Origin: Lentisphaeria bacterium
GTDB lineage: Bacteria > Verrucomicrobiota > Lentisphaeria > Victivallales > Victivallaceae
Assembly: GCA_017504435.1 (NCBI GenBank)
Contig: JAFVRD010000044.1
Span: 1-44,465, forward strand
Direction of reading: 5' to 3'
DNA length: 44,465 bases
Positions 23,401 through 32,472 of the stretch are shown piece by piece. Under the pieces are notes generated by a model that was not told the DNA's origin, did no database searches, and was given only the letters and a program-made list of their open reading frames with translations. The translations under genes were made by a program, and so were the position numbers. How positions within the stretch are numbered: position 1 is the stretch's first letter; each line of letters begins with the position of its first letter.

Positions 23401-25299
23401 ATGGATTATCTTGATTTTGATCTTCAGCGTATGAGTGCCGGACAGATTGCGGAATTGCTTGCATATCATGACCGGCGTTACTGGGAGCTGAATGCTCCGG
23501 AAATATCGGACGCCGAATATGACCGGATCACGGAACGTTTGCGGGAATTGGCACCGGATCATCCGCTGCTGAACCGGATCAATACTCCGTCAGTTTCCGG
23601 AGACGGCAAGGTGCGTCATAAAGAGCCGATGCTCTCTTTGGACAAGGCATATTCTCTGGAGGAGCTTCTTGAATGGGCGCGCAAGTACGCCCGCAATGAA
23701 TCGGAAATGTTGCTGGTCGAGCCGAAATACGATGGTATTTCCGCCTCTTTTGACGGCAGGATACTGGCTACCCGGGGTGATGGTGAAACCGGAGAAGATA
23801 TTTCCGGCAAACTGCCGCTGATCGAGTTGGAAATGCCCGGTTATACCGGTAGACCGGACCGTCCGGCACGGGGCGAGATCGTGATCCGGGATGATGATTT
23901 CCGCAATATTTACGGCAATATCCGCAAAAAAGACGGCGGTACTTATAAAAATCCCCGTAATGCGGTTGCCGGAATCATGGGGTTGAAAGATATTTCTGCC
24001 ATGATTATGCAAAAAGCCAAATTGACATTGGTGGATTATACGCTGATATCAGAAGCGGTCGCTTTATGTGATCTGGCGGCAAAATGGGAAGAGTTGAAAA
24101 CGCAGTTTGCCGCATTACCTTATCCGATGGACGGGATCGTACTGAAATTCGCCGATGGGGAATTCCGCAGACAATTGGGAAATACAGCCCACCATCCGCG
24201 CGGAGAGATCGCTTACAAATTCACCAACCGCAGTGCAAAAAGCCGTTTACTGGATGTGGAGTGGAGTTTCGGCAAAAATTGTCTTACCCCGGTAGCATTG
24301 CTGGAACCGGTGGATATTTCCGGAATTACTATCAAAAGAGCCTCATTGCATAATGCCCAGAATTTATTGGATATGGATTTGATGATCGGTGACAGTGTCA
24401 CGGTGGAACGGGCTGGGGATGTGATTCCTTTTATTGCATCCAGAGAAGCCGGTACGGAACGGCGCACACCGTTTATTACCCATTGTCCGGCATGCGGCAG
24501 CAGTGTGATTCGCAAAGGACCTGAATTGTGCTGCAGCAATGCCGGTTGTCCGGGGGCAAAATTGCAATTGCTGACAGCGGCGGTGCGTAATTTGGGAATT
24601 GAAAGACTTGGAGAGCCTACCGTGGCAAAGCTGATCGCCAGCTGCGGAGTGCGTACGTTGCGGGATTTGTTTGAACTTACGGAACAAGACCTGCTGAAAA
24701 TTGACGGTTTCGGAGAGAAAAGTGCCGCCAATTTGATCGGAGAGATCCGCAAAGCGCGTGAAGTTGATGACTACCAATTGATCGCGGCGTTGAATATACC
24801 CAATGTGGGAATGAATATTGCCAAAATGATGTTGGAAAAATATTCCTTTGAGCAGCTGCGGACACTTTCTGAAACCGAATTATCAGAGATCCCGGGGATC
24901 GGGCCGGAACGGGCGGCGGCGTTTGCGGCGGCAATGCGGGAACGGACCGCAGAACTGGATGAATTGCTGGGGGCAGTAACTTTGCGCCACCCGGATGCTG
25001 TCGGATCCGGACAGACCATCTGCTTTACCGGAAAAATGCCGGAAAAACGGTCGTTCTATGAAAATCTTGCCCGGGAGCGGGGATACCGTCCGGTGGATTC
25101 TGTAACTGCCGCATTGACTTTGCTGGTCGCCGCTGATATCAATGACAACAGCTCAAAACTCCGCAATGCCCGGAAATATGGAGTCCCGATTTTGCCATTG
25201 CAGGAGTTTCTTGCCGGTGATGCCGGAGAAAGCCGCGATGACGGTGCTGAATCGGGAAATGAATTTTCAGATCTTCCGCTGTTTGACACTCTTTCTTAA
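23401..25299 (+). CDS. ligA: NAD-dependent DNA ligase LigA
   Basis: 632 residues, somewhat shorter than the usual 660-680. Seals nicks using NAD+. Domain order: Ia (1-65, with YDRI), adenylation domain with KYDG and nucleophile Lys109, motif PMDGIVLK, OB fold, four-cysteine zinc finger (Cys362, Cys365, Cys378, Cys383), helix-hairpin-helix repeats (FGEKSAANL, IPGIGPERA) and a C-terminal BRCT domain (about 545-625, ICFTGKMPEKR). The KYDG context is EPKYDGISASF rather than the common ELKIDG, and the motif TRGDGETGEDIS is slightly altered, so it is a divergent member; whether it is the only ligase cannot be told here. The final 25 residues are acidic. Confidence 0.92.
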   Translation: MDYLDFDLQRMSAGQIAELLAYHDRRYWELNAPEISDAEYDRITERLRELAPDHPLLNRINTPSVSGDGKVRHKEPMLSLDKAYSLEELLEWARKYARNESEMLLVEPKYDGISASFDGRILATRGDGETGEDISGKLPLIELEMPGYTGRPDRPARGEIVIRDDDFRNIYGNIRKKDGGTYKNPRNAVAGIMGLKDISAMIMQKAKLTLVDYTLISEAVALCDLAAKWEELKTQFAALPYPMDGIVLKFADGEFRRQLGNTAHHPRGEIAYKFTNRSAKSRLLDVEWSFGKNCLTPVALLEPVDISGITIKRASLHNAQNLLDMDLMIGDSVTVERAGDVIPFIASREAGTERRTPFITHCPACGSSVIRKGPELCCSNAGCPGAKLQLLTAAVRNLGIERLGEPTVAKLIASCGVRTLRDLFELTEQDLLKIDGFGEKSAANLIGEIRKAREVDDYQLIAALNIPNVGMNIAKMMLEKYSFEQLRTLSETELSEIPGIGPERAAAFAAAMRERTAELDELLGAVTLRHPDAVGSGQTICFTGKMPEKRSFYENLARERGYRPVDSVTAALTLLVAADINDNSSKLRNARKYGVPILPLQEFLAGDAGESRDDGAESGNEFSDLPLFDTLS

Positions 25300-25365
25300 A
25301 TACGCGGAATTATTCTGATATACCCGGAAAATTGCATCTGCCGGGAGCAAAAATATTCCGTATTT
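25298..25365 (+). other. Structured RNA/hairpin after ligA
   Basis: An outer imperfect stem (AAATACG...GAATTATT at 25298-25314 against AATATTCCGTATTT at 25352-25365, with two small bulges) encloses an inner stem CCCGG/CCGGG (25323-25327, 25341-25345). It begins within the ligA stop codon. There is no clear T tract, so termination is possible but unproven. The remaining bases up to 25450 show nothing. Confidence 0.4.
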
Positions 25366-25450
25366 CCTGAACTGTGTTTTTTCTCCGGTCGCGGTGTTGT
25401 GGATTTATTCCGCTTATATGAAAAATCCGTGATATATCAATGATTTAAAC

Positions 25451-25479
25451 TTGCAAAATCATTCCGGCAGTGCTATATT
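25451..25479 (+). promoter_or_regulatory. Promoter of the dksA-like/lspA/nnr operon
   Basis: TTGCAA (25451-25456), 17-base spacer, TATATT (25474-25479), about 48 bases before the ATG at 25527. Confidence 0.65.
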
Positions 25480-25526
25480 GGTATGATGTTTGTATTTTGT
25501 ATAGCTCATTAATTCAGGAGGCGCTT

Positions 25527-25919
25527 ATGCCCGGGAAAACACGTGTGCCGGAATTCAAAGGCAAGGAGTTGGAGTATTACAACGCTTTGATGAAAGTCCG
25601 CAATCAGTTGTCAGGTCAGATTCAGGGCGGTATTGATTCTCTGGACTGCACCAATACCGAAAAAAGAGGTGTCACCACTCACATGGCAGATGTTTCCAGT
25701 GACAATTTCCGTCATGAAATGGAATTGCAGATGTTGACCGAGAACGGCAACACCGTCAAATTGATCGATGATGCCATTGAACGTCTGGTCAATGGAGAGT
25801 ACGGTATTTGCATGGAGTGCGGCGAACGTATTTCCGAAGCCCGGCTGATGGCGCGCCCTTACGCGGTATTTTGTATCAAGTGCAAAAGCCGCCATGAAGA
25901 AATGATGAAGAACCGGTGA
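25527..25919 (+). CDS. DksA/TraR family zinc-finger protein
   Basis: 130 residues from ATG 25527, which has AGGAGG six bases upstream; a start at 25470 would overlap the promoter. The family binds RNA polymerase through the secondary channel and modulates initiation. A helical region (12-90) includes HMADVSSDN, the position of the acidic tip in DksA, and is followed by the zinc finger with Cys95, Cys98, Cys116 and Cys119 (CMEC...CIKC). It heads an operon with lspA, six bases downstream. Functional equivalence to DksA is not shown; many short members have other roles. Confidence 0.9.
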   Translation: MPGKTRVPEFKGKELEYYNALMKVRNQLSGQIQGGIDSLDCTNTEKRGVTTHMADVSSDNFRHEMELQMLTENGNTVKLIDDAIERLVNGEYGICMECGERISEARLMARPYAVFCIKCKSRHEEMMKNR

Positions 25920-25925
25920 ATTTTA

Positions 25926-26459
25926 ATGCTGGCAAGAGTCACATCAGGCAGTCGTACTGAACGTAATTGGCTGTTGTGGTCGGTGATTTGGGCACTGCTT
26001 TTACTGCTGGCGGATCAATGGACCAAAATGTGGTTTGTGCAGAATTTACCGGAAACCCACATCATTGAGATTATTCCCAACTGGCTGAATTTTACCCATG
26101 TCCGCAATTTTGGAGCGGCATGGAGCATGTTCAGCGGTCATGTCTGGCCGTTGCTGGGATTCAGTTTGCTGGTTGCCGCGGGAATCATCATCTGGTTCCG
26201 CAAACTGGCAGAGGGATGTCCGGAGCGTTATATTGCCTTATTGATGCTGATTTCCGGAACTCTCGGCAATGCCATTGACCGTGGATTTCGCGGATCAGTG
26301 GTGGATTTCATACAAGTGCATTACCATTCTGTGTGGTACTACCCGGTATTCAACATTGCAGATATGGCGATTTGTTGCGGGGTCGGAATATTCCTGATTT
26401 CAGGCTTGTGCCGTAAAAACCTTTCTGCGGATAAAGATCATGTTGAGTGCAATGGTTGA
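25926..26459 (+). CDS. lspA: Lipoprotein signal peptidase (signal peptidase II)
   Basis: 177 residues, four hydrophobic helices. Cleaves signal peptides from prolipoproteins after diacylglyceryl transfer; inner membrane. The catalytic aspartates are Asp118 in GTLGNAIDR and Asp146 in FNIADMAI; DQWTK (30-34) and VRNFGAAWSM are further family motifs. It likely processes the lipoproteins encoded elsewhere in the window. The downstream nnr gene starts inside its last 20 bases. Confidence 0.95.
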   Translation: MLARVTSGSRTERNWLLWSVIWALLLLLADQWTKMWFVQNLPETHIIEIIPNWLNFTHVRNFGAAWSMFSGHVWPLLGFSLLVAAGIIIWFRKLAEGCPERYIALLMLISGTLGNAIDRGFRGSVVDFIQVHYHSVWYYPVFNIADMAICCGVGIFLISGLCRKNLSADKDHVECNG

Positions 26460-27900
26460 AAACATCCGGAACATGGAGCGGCAGAGTATTGCTGCAGGGA
26501 CTCCTGTATATCTGCTCATGCGCCGTGCCGGTGAAAAAGCGGCGGCATGGATCGGTAAATATTATGCTGATGCGGTTCGTTTTGTTCTTCTTTGCGGCGG
26601 TGGAAATAATGGTGGAGATGCGTTGGTAGCCGCTGCCGAACTGAGCAAAAAATTCCCGGTACATATCTACAGTGTCCGGGAGCTTTCCGGATTTGGTAAT
26701 TGTGCCGCCTGTGCAGCGAAAGATCTGCCGTCTGATATTCCGTTTGAAGTACGTGACAGTTTAAGCTCTGCTGATTTTCGCAGCGGTGATGTGATCGTGG
26801 ATGGATTGCTCGGCATCGGTTTTTCCGGCGGAACCCTGCGGGAAAATGTCAAAAGTTTTATCCATGCTGCCAATAATTCCCATTGTCCGGTTGTGGCATT
26901 GGATTTACCAAGCGGCATCAACGGGGATACCGGCGAGGCATCTCCGGACGGGGCGGTCAATGCAGAAGTTACATTGACATTCGGCAGACCCAAAAACGGG
27001 TTGTTCCGGGGGGCAGGGGCTCTTTTACGCGGTGCATTGCGGGTGATAGATATCGGATTGAATGAGTACCGCTGCAGCGGTATGGAGATAATGACCAACT
27101 GTGATGCAGTAAAATTACTGCCGTCAATGGCACGGGATTGTCACAAAAATCTCCGGGGCAGAGTCCTGATTTGGGGCGGTTCTCCGGAATATCCGGGGGC
27201 ACCGGCTTTAAGTACCTCAGGGGCACTGCGAAGTGGTGCCGGTATGGTCAGAACGGTATCTGAAGCTGATTTGACCGGACGTGTCCCCAATGCTGCAATC
27301 GTACGGAAATTGTTTTCCGGAGAGACTCCGGAAGATTGGTTTGTGCTCTCCGATGTGCTGGTTTGCGGTTGCGGCTGGGGCGGTTGTGCAAATGAAAAAA
27401 ATTTACAGACGGCATGGGATTTTCCCGGAAAATTGCTTTTGGATGCTGATGCGTTGAATGGTTTGGCGCATTTTCCGCAAATATGGAAAAAACGGGAAAA
27501 TGTGATTTTGACTCCGCACCCCGGCGAAGCGGTACGGCTGGCAACGGCTTTCGGAGTGAAAAATTCCGGTGATCGCCGGGAACTGTCAATGGCGTTGGCA
27601 GAAAAGCTTCATGCCGTAGTCGTATTGAAAGGCCGGGACAGCATTGTGGCTGCTCCTGATGGGCATGCGGTCATTATTGCCGCCGGCTCTCCGGCTCTGG
27701 CGACTGCGGGCAGCGGTGATGTGCTTGCCGGAGTGATTGGTGCATTGGCTGCCGGAACAGATTGTTTCAATGCCGCGGTGCTGGGAGCTTATGTGCATGG
27801 CATTGCCGGAGAAAATGCCTCGGGAATTTTGATTGCAGATGATTTGCCGGCTGAAATCGGTAAAACGCTGGAAAGAATCCGGCTTAACGCGGTTTATTGA
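26440..27900 (+). CDS. nnr: Bifunctional NAD(P)HX epimerase/ADP-dependent dehydratase
   Basis: 486 residues. Repairs hydrated NADH/NADPH: the N-terminal YjeF domain (about 1-210; GGGNNGGD at 53-60) epimerises NADPHX, and the C-terminal ribokinase-like domain (225-486; TPHPGEAVRL, and AGSGD with Asp427) dehydrates the S form. Both active sites look intact. Starts at 26440 and 26452 (four residues shorter) are both plausible; the first overlaps lspA by 20 bases, so translation is probably coupled. The 249-base gap after it carries a small GCTTCC-TGCC-GGAAGC hairpin (27928-27943) but no clear T tract. Confidence 0.93.
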   Translation: MLSAMVENIRNMERQSIAAGTPVYLLMRRAGEKAAAWIGKYYADAVRFVLLCGGGNNGGDALVAAAELSKKFPVHIYSVRELSGFGNCAACAAKDLPSDIPFEVRDSLSSADFRSGDVIVDGLLGIGFSGGTLRENVKSFIHAANNSHCPVVALDLPSGINGDTGEASPDGAVNAEVTLTFGRPKNGLFRGAGALLRGALRVIDIGLNEYRCSGMEIMTNCDAVKLLPSMARDCHKNLRGRVLIWGGSPEYPGAPALSTSGALRSGAGMVRTVSEADLTGRVPNAAIVRKLFSGETPEDWFVLSDVLVCGCGWGGCANEKNLQTAWDFPGKLLLDADALNGLAHFPQIWKKRENVILTPHPGEAVRLATAFGVKNSGDRRELSMALAEKLHAVVVLKGRDSIVAAPDGHAVIIAAGSPALATAGSGDVLAGVIGALAAGTDCFNAAVLGAYVHGIAGENASGILIADDLPAEIGKTLERIRLNAVY

Positions 27901-28030
27901 ATTTCACGATACGGTATGTCAGCCGATGCTTCCTGCCGGAAGCGATCTCATATAATTTATTTGCGTGACAGATCGAAGTTGAATGCACTGTCGAGCCGTC
28001 CCGGCAAAATAATTCAATGTTTAGCACACC

Positions 28031-28076
28031 GTCATTTTTTCAAGATAATATTGGGACATATATTTGAAAAAATGAC
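28031..28076. repeat. 13-bp inverted repeat upstream of the glycoside hydrolase operon
   Basis: GTCATTTTTTCAA (28031-28043) and TTGAAAAAATGAC (28064-28076) are exact reverse complements 20 bases apart, 74 bases before the glycoside hydrolase ATG. TTGAAA in the right arm could act as a -35 box with a weak -10 (TACTGT, 28087-28092) 17 bases on. An operator for a sugar-responsive regulator is the likeliest reading; a stem-loop ending the previous transcript is the alternative. Confidence 0.45.
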
Positions 28077-28149
28077 AATTTGATGCTACTGTAACGAGTT
28101 GATTGTAAATTCCTAATTATATCAGTAATTTTCATAACAGGAGAACAAT

Positions 28150-31100
28150 ATGAAAAAAATATGGTTACCGTTGCTATTGTGCAGTTGTCTTGCACTTTCC
28201 GCCGGGGAGTGGATACTGAAAAATCTTGATGGCGGCAAAAGTGTGCTGACCGGAAAGGACGGCAAGCTCTGTGTGGTCAAAGCGGAACGCGCAGGCGCAT
28301 TCGAATTGATCGGAAAAAACGGTTTGGCGGTTGAACCGGGAACCGACTACATATTGGATTTTCAATGCCGCACTGCCAAATGTGAAAATGCCTATGTGAA
28401 TTTTTATTTACTGACAGTTGATAAAAACGGTAAAAAAAGAATAGGAGCTTCTCTGTCAGCGACTCCGGGAGAGCGGGGATTGATGCGGAACCGCACCAGC
28501 CGTCTTGAAACTGTTTCCGGACATTATTTAACTCACCGTATCCGTTTTAAAACCGGCAAAAATACTGTGAAGGTAATTCCTGTCTATGAGAGCAGTGACG
28601 GCAAAGTGGAACTTTATCCGGGGGAGATAAAACTGTTCAAGGCTAACGACAGCAACCGGGCGACGGTTGAATTTTCTCTGCCGGCAGCTCAGCAGAAGTG
28701 GGCAACATTCAAACTTATGCCGCAAGTGCAGTACAAGTTGGATACAAACCGGGATATCACCGGTGAATTACAGTTTATTTCCCAGAAAAAGAAGGTTTTG
28801 CAAACAGTTCCGTTCAAAGGCAGTTCCGTTTGTTTCAGAGTTCCGGCACTGGCTGTTGAAACTGAGTTGACCATAAAATCAGCCCATGCCGGTATTAGTG
28901 GAAAAATCGTCAAAAATTTTGTATTTGACCGGGAGCGCGGCATCCATGAAAATGAGTGGCAGGGCACCGAGTTAATGCGGGGAGAAGCTGTCGGTGAAAA
29001 AGTCATGTTCCGTCATGAATTTGATTTGCCTGCGGTTCCGGAGCATGGTGCAATCCGCTTTTTCGGACATAATAATGCCACGCTCTATGTCAATGGCAAA
29101 GAGTGCGGTTCCGGAGAGCAGTTTTATCCCGGAGTGGCAAATATCACCCCATATTTGCGTGCCGGCAAAAATGTGCTGGCATTGGAAGTGCATAATTCCG
29201 GCGGTCAGCTGCGGGTGATTTTTGATGCTTACATCAAAGGACGCGGTTATGAACGCTTTTTGATGTCGGGTAAAGATACCCGTTATGCCTGGGAACTTAC
29301 GGATGATTCCTGGCGCAGACCGGATTTTGATTCTGCAGCATGGCGTCCGGCGGTATTGGGCGGTTCGCCCAAGGATTTCGGGGATTCCATTGTTGCCGCC
29401 CGGGTGAATAGCGGTCATAAACGTCTCAGCATCAACGCTGAAAGCCAAATGGCATCTCCGCTGAAAATTTCTGCAGATGCCAAAGTTCCAGAATTTGAAG
29501 TCATCCGTAAAGATGGTAAAGCCGTTCTGACCCGTAACGGAGTGCCGGTTTCTGCGACGATGTTTTGTCACGGCAAATGGAAAAACGTGGAGATCGGCAC
29601 GATGAATTACGCAGCCGGGATAAAGCTTCACATGATCAATACCGGTCAGCTGGAACGTGATAAAAATGGTAATTTTGATTTTACGGTTGTGGATACCGCA
29701 GTAAAAATGGCAGTGGAGCAGATCGCCGATGATCCGGATGCTCATATCATTGTCGCGATCAACTTTGAACCGGATAAGAAATTCGGCCGCAAAGGCGCGT
29801 ATAAAGATGAATTGACCCGCACGTCCAAAGGCAAATATCTGCTCCGTACTTTCCGTTCCGGCGAGAAGAAATTTGGTATTCCGGTCGATGATTTGAATCA
29901 GAAAGTCAGCAGGAAATCCCGTTACAGTGTTTCTCATGCCTCCAAACTTAAAATCGCTGACTACACTGAAACCGTGCGGGCATTGGTGCGTCATTTGGAG
30001 AATTCACCTTATGTTTCCAAAATCGCCGGGTACGGATTCAGCGGCGAATTGGATGGTCAGTGGCATTTGTATGCGCCGTACAGCGGAGCCGGAGTGGCAT
30101 ACGGTATGGCGGATTACAGCGGAGCGATGTTGAAGTATTTCCGCGAATATCTGCAGAAAAAATATGGCAGTGATCAGGCATTGCAAAAAGCATGGAGCGA
30201 ACCGGCGGCAACGATTGCAGGTGCGGAACTGCCGGGGTTTGAGGAGCGGATCGGGAATGAATTTTTTGTATCCCGGAAAGCGGCAGATTATGCAGAAGCA
30301 TTTGCGCTTGCGGAATATGAATTGCTTGCGGCTCTCGGAAACAGTGCCAAATCTGAATTGAAACGTAAAACTCTGCTGTGGGTTTACAGTAAAGACTCTT
30401 TCCGGGATGTCGGTTTGAATCAGTTTTTCCCTCAGACATTGAATTCCGGCAGCGGATTTGAGCAATACAGCACAGATGCTTTCAATGCGATCGGTAATCC
30501 TACTGATTATTATTTTCGCCGCAACGGTCTGCATCCGGCAAACCGCGGTGCGCAGGCTTCGGCACATCTCAACAAAAAACTTCGGCTGGCTGAGATGGAT
30601 CTGCGTTCATATCTTACTCAGGCTCAGCAAAAAGTATATGGCGGTGATACGGCATGGGAAACCGTTAATCACTTCCGGAATGTGTTGTTTGATACCCTGC
30701 AGCATGGCGGGACTTACCGTTTCTACGGATTTTGGCCTGGATGGTACAACAATGCCGCAGTTCAGGAATGTATGAATGAGTTGAGCGAAATTGCCAAAAT
30801 CCAGGTGAACCAGGTGCCGCGCTGGAAAAAGCAGATTTGTCTTATTTATGATGATCGGGCGATCACTCATATTGGAAACTTTGACAGCAATGGCGATCGT
30901 TTGCGGTTCTATTATTTTGCCAAAAGTGTAACTGCCACCGGGGCGGATCTGACCAATGTGTGCGGAGCCGGTACAGATGTTTATTATCTGCGGGACATTT
31001 TGAATCCGGAATTTCCGGCGGATCAATATAAAATTTATATTTTCTCCGGTGCATTTCAGTTTAATAAGGAATTGATTTCAGCGGTAAACAGTAAATTGCG

Positions 31101-31719
31101 CCGCAACGGCAATGTGCTGATTTTCCCGTGGGGCAGCGGATTTTTGAATTCATCCCATCAGGTGGATGGCAATGCGGTCACTGCACTTACCGGAATCAAG
31201 GTCAAACCGCATCGTATTGCGTCGGCAGATGGTACTGTTACCAATACCGGAGCCCGTCATGAATTGACCCGCAACTGGGCGGCTGATGCGGTTTTGAATA
31301 ACCGCAACCGCTACAACATGACCAAAAAACTGCCCAACTTTGTCGCTGATGATCCTGAAGCGGTCGTTTTAGGACGCTTCGCCGATCAGAGCAACGCTCT
31401 GGCGGTAAAAAAAGTGGGTGATTCATACAGCATATATTGTGCCGCGCCGTCAATTTCACCGGAATTGCTGAGAAGCATTTGCAAAGCTCAAAAGGTTCAT
31501 GTGTATACAGATAAATCCTATGATATCGTGGCATCAGACGGCAATTTTCTTGGGATTCACTCGGCAGCAGGGGGGGAGAAAACCGTGAGACTGCCGGAAA
31601 AAGTTCTCCGGGCAGTGGATTGGTTCACCGGAGAAGTGTTGGCAGAAAACAGTGATACGCTTAAAATCAACTTGCGGGATGATGAAACCGTCATCATGCA
31701 GCTTTTTTACGGAAAGTAA
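28150..31719 (+). CDS. Large secreted glycoside hydrolase, GH42/clan GH-A-like
   Basis: 1189 residues. A signal peptide (MKKIWLPLLLCSC..ALSAG) precedes the mature protein; cleavage by signal peptidase I is likelier than lipidation, although Cys13 is a poor lipobox candidate. The N-terminal half holds two beta-rich regions, the second with the GH2-like ligand-binding pattern (LYVNGKECGSGEQFYPG, then LRAGKNVLALEVHN). A TIM barrel follows (about 475-860), with GFSGELDGQW placing a likely acid/base at Glu633 and AEMDLRS placing a likely nucleophile at Glu815. The end (GNVLIFPWGSGF and the final beta domain) resembles the trimerisation domain of family-42 beta-galactosidases. Substrate not determined. 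It heads a (+) operon with MBL, phosphoesterase-barrel and secreted beta-sandwich genes. Confidence 0.78.
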   Translation: MKKIWLPLLLCSCLALSAGEWILKNLDGGKSVLTGKDGKLCVVKAERAGAFELIGKNGLAVEPGTDYILDFQCRTAKCENAYVNFYLLTVDKNGKKRIGASLSATPGERGLMRNRTSRLETVSGHYLTHRIRFKTGKNTVKVIPVYESSDGKVELYPGEIKLFKANDSNRATVEFSLPAAQQKWATFKLMPQVQYKLDTNRDITGELQFISQKKKVLQTVPFKGSSVCFRVPALAVETELTIKSAHAGISGKIVKNFVFDRERGIHENEWQGTELMRGEAVGEKVMFRHEFDLPAVPEHGAIRFFGHNNATLYVNGKECGSGEQFYPGVANITPYLRAGKNVLALEVHNSGGQLRVIFDAYIKGRGYERFLMSGKDTRYAWELTDDSWRRPDFDSAAWRPAVLGGSPKDFGDSIVAARVNSGHKRLSINAESQMASPLKISADAKVPEFEVIRKDGKAVLTRNGVPVSATMFCHGKWKNVEIGTMNYAAGIKLHMINTGQLERDKNGNFDFTVVDTAVKMAVEQIADDPDAHIIVAINFEPDKKFGRKGAYKDELTRTSKGKYLLRTFRSGEKKFGIPVDDLNQKVSRKSRYSVSHASKLKIADYTETVRALVRHLENSPYVSKIAGYGFSGELDGQWHLYAPYSGAGVAYGMADYSGAMLKYFREYLQKKYGSDQALQKAWSEPAATIAGAELPGFEERIGNEFFVSRKAADYAEAFALAEYELLAALGNSAKSELKRKTLLWVYSKDSFRDVGLNQFFPQTLNSGSGFEQYSTDAFNAIGNPTDYYFRRNGLHPANRGAQASAHLNKKLRLAEMDLRSYLTQAQQKVYGGDTAWETVNHFRNVLFDTLQHGGTYRFYGFWPGWYNNAAVQECMNELSEIAKIQVNQVPRWKKQICLIYDDRAITHIGNFDSNGDRLRFYYFAKSVTATGADLTNVCGAGTDVYYLRDILNPEFPADQYKIYIFSGAFQFNKELISAVNSKLRRNGNVLIFPWGSGFLNSSHQVDGNAVTALTGIKVKPHRIASADGTVTNTGARHELTRNWAADAVLNNRNRYNMTKKLPNFVADDPEAVVLGRFADQSNALAVKKVGDSYSIYCAAPSISPELLRSICKAQKVHVYTDKSYDIVASDGNFLGIHSAAGGEKTVRLPEKVLRAVDWFTGEVLAENSDTLKINLRDDETVIMQLFYGK

Positions 31720-31725
31720 ATAAAT

Positions 31726-32472
31726 ATGCGTTTGATAACTTTGGGAACGGCTCACGGTAATCCAACTTTGACAAGATTCAATTCGGCATCGCTTCTGGAG
31801 GTCAACGGAGCGTTGTATCTTTTTGAAGCCGGGGCTCCGGTCAATGCGTTGATGATACGTCAGGGATTTGATTTCGATTCCCTGCACGGAGTATTTGTCA
31901 GTCATGCTCATGAAGATCACATCGGCGGGTTGCCGGGATTGATAAAGTCGTTGAATAAACGTCCGGAAAATGCGGTAAAAACAGCTGTTTTTCTTCCTGA
32001 ACAGCAGACCGTTGATGCGGTGACAGCATTTGTCGGGGCGACCCACCGGATGTGGGGAGAACATGTGTTGGATATGAAAGTGATCTGCCCCGGAGAGATA
32101 TTCAGAGATGAGAATATCCGGGTGACGGCATATTTGACTGATCACTTCAGCAACGAGAATAAATCTTTTCCCAGTTATGCTTTTGCGGTGGATGCCGGGG
32201 GGAAAAGAGTGGTGTTTACCGGAGACCTTTCCCGGAAACTGGAAGATTTTCCGCTGGCGGCATTTGACCGTCCGGCGGTATGTGTCATGGAGTGTCAGCA
32301 TTACCGTCCGGAGATCGCCGGTGCGGTATTGAGCAAGCTGCCGGTCAGCCGTTTTATCGGAGTACATATTTCTGATAAATGGGACAAAGATCCGGCAGGT
32401 TTTGCCGCTGCACTTGGCGAACACCGCTTTCCGGTGGAATTAGCCGCTGATGCCATGGAGTTTGAATTATGA
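31726..32472 (+). CDS. Metallo-beta-lactamase fold hydrolase
   Basis: 248 residues, no signal peptide. The metal motif HAHEDH is at 60-65, with further likely ligands in DHFSN, TGDLS and HISDKW downstream, giving a two-metal site typical of RNase Z/lactonase-like members. Substrate unknown: cleavage of a lactone, phosphodiester or thioester would all fit. It starts six bases after the glycoside hydrolase stop and its TGA overlaps the ATG of the next gene (ATGA, 32469-32472), so it is translated with the phosphoesterase-barrel protein and may act on the same metabolite. Confidence 0.85.
   Translation: MRLITLGTAHGNPTLTRFNSASLLEVNGALYLFEAGAPVNALMIRQGFDFDSLHGVFVSHAHEDHIGGLPGLIKSLNKRPENAVKTAVFLPEQQTVDAVTAFVGATHRMWGEHVLDMKVICPGEIFRDENIRVTAYLTDHFSNENKSFPSYAFAVDAGGKRVVFTGDLSRKLEDFPLAAFDRPAVCVMECQHYRPEIAGAVLSKLPVSRFIGVHISDKWDKDPAGFAAALGEHRFPVELAADAMEFEL

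Noticed and set aside
28972-29994. A 340-codon open frame antisense to the secreted glycoside hydrolase
   Set aside because: Shadow frame within a gene with clear signal peptide and catalytic residues; no independent support.
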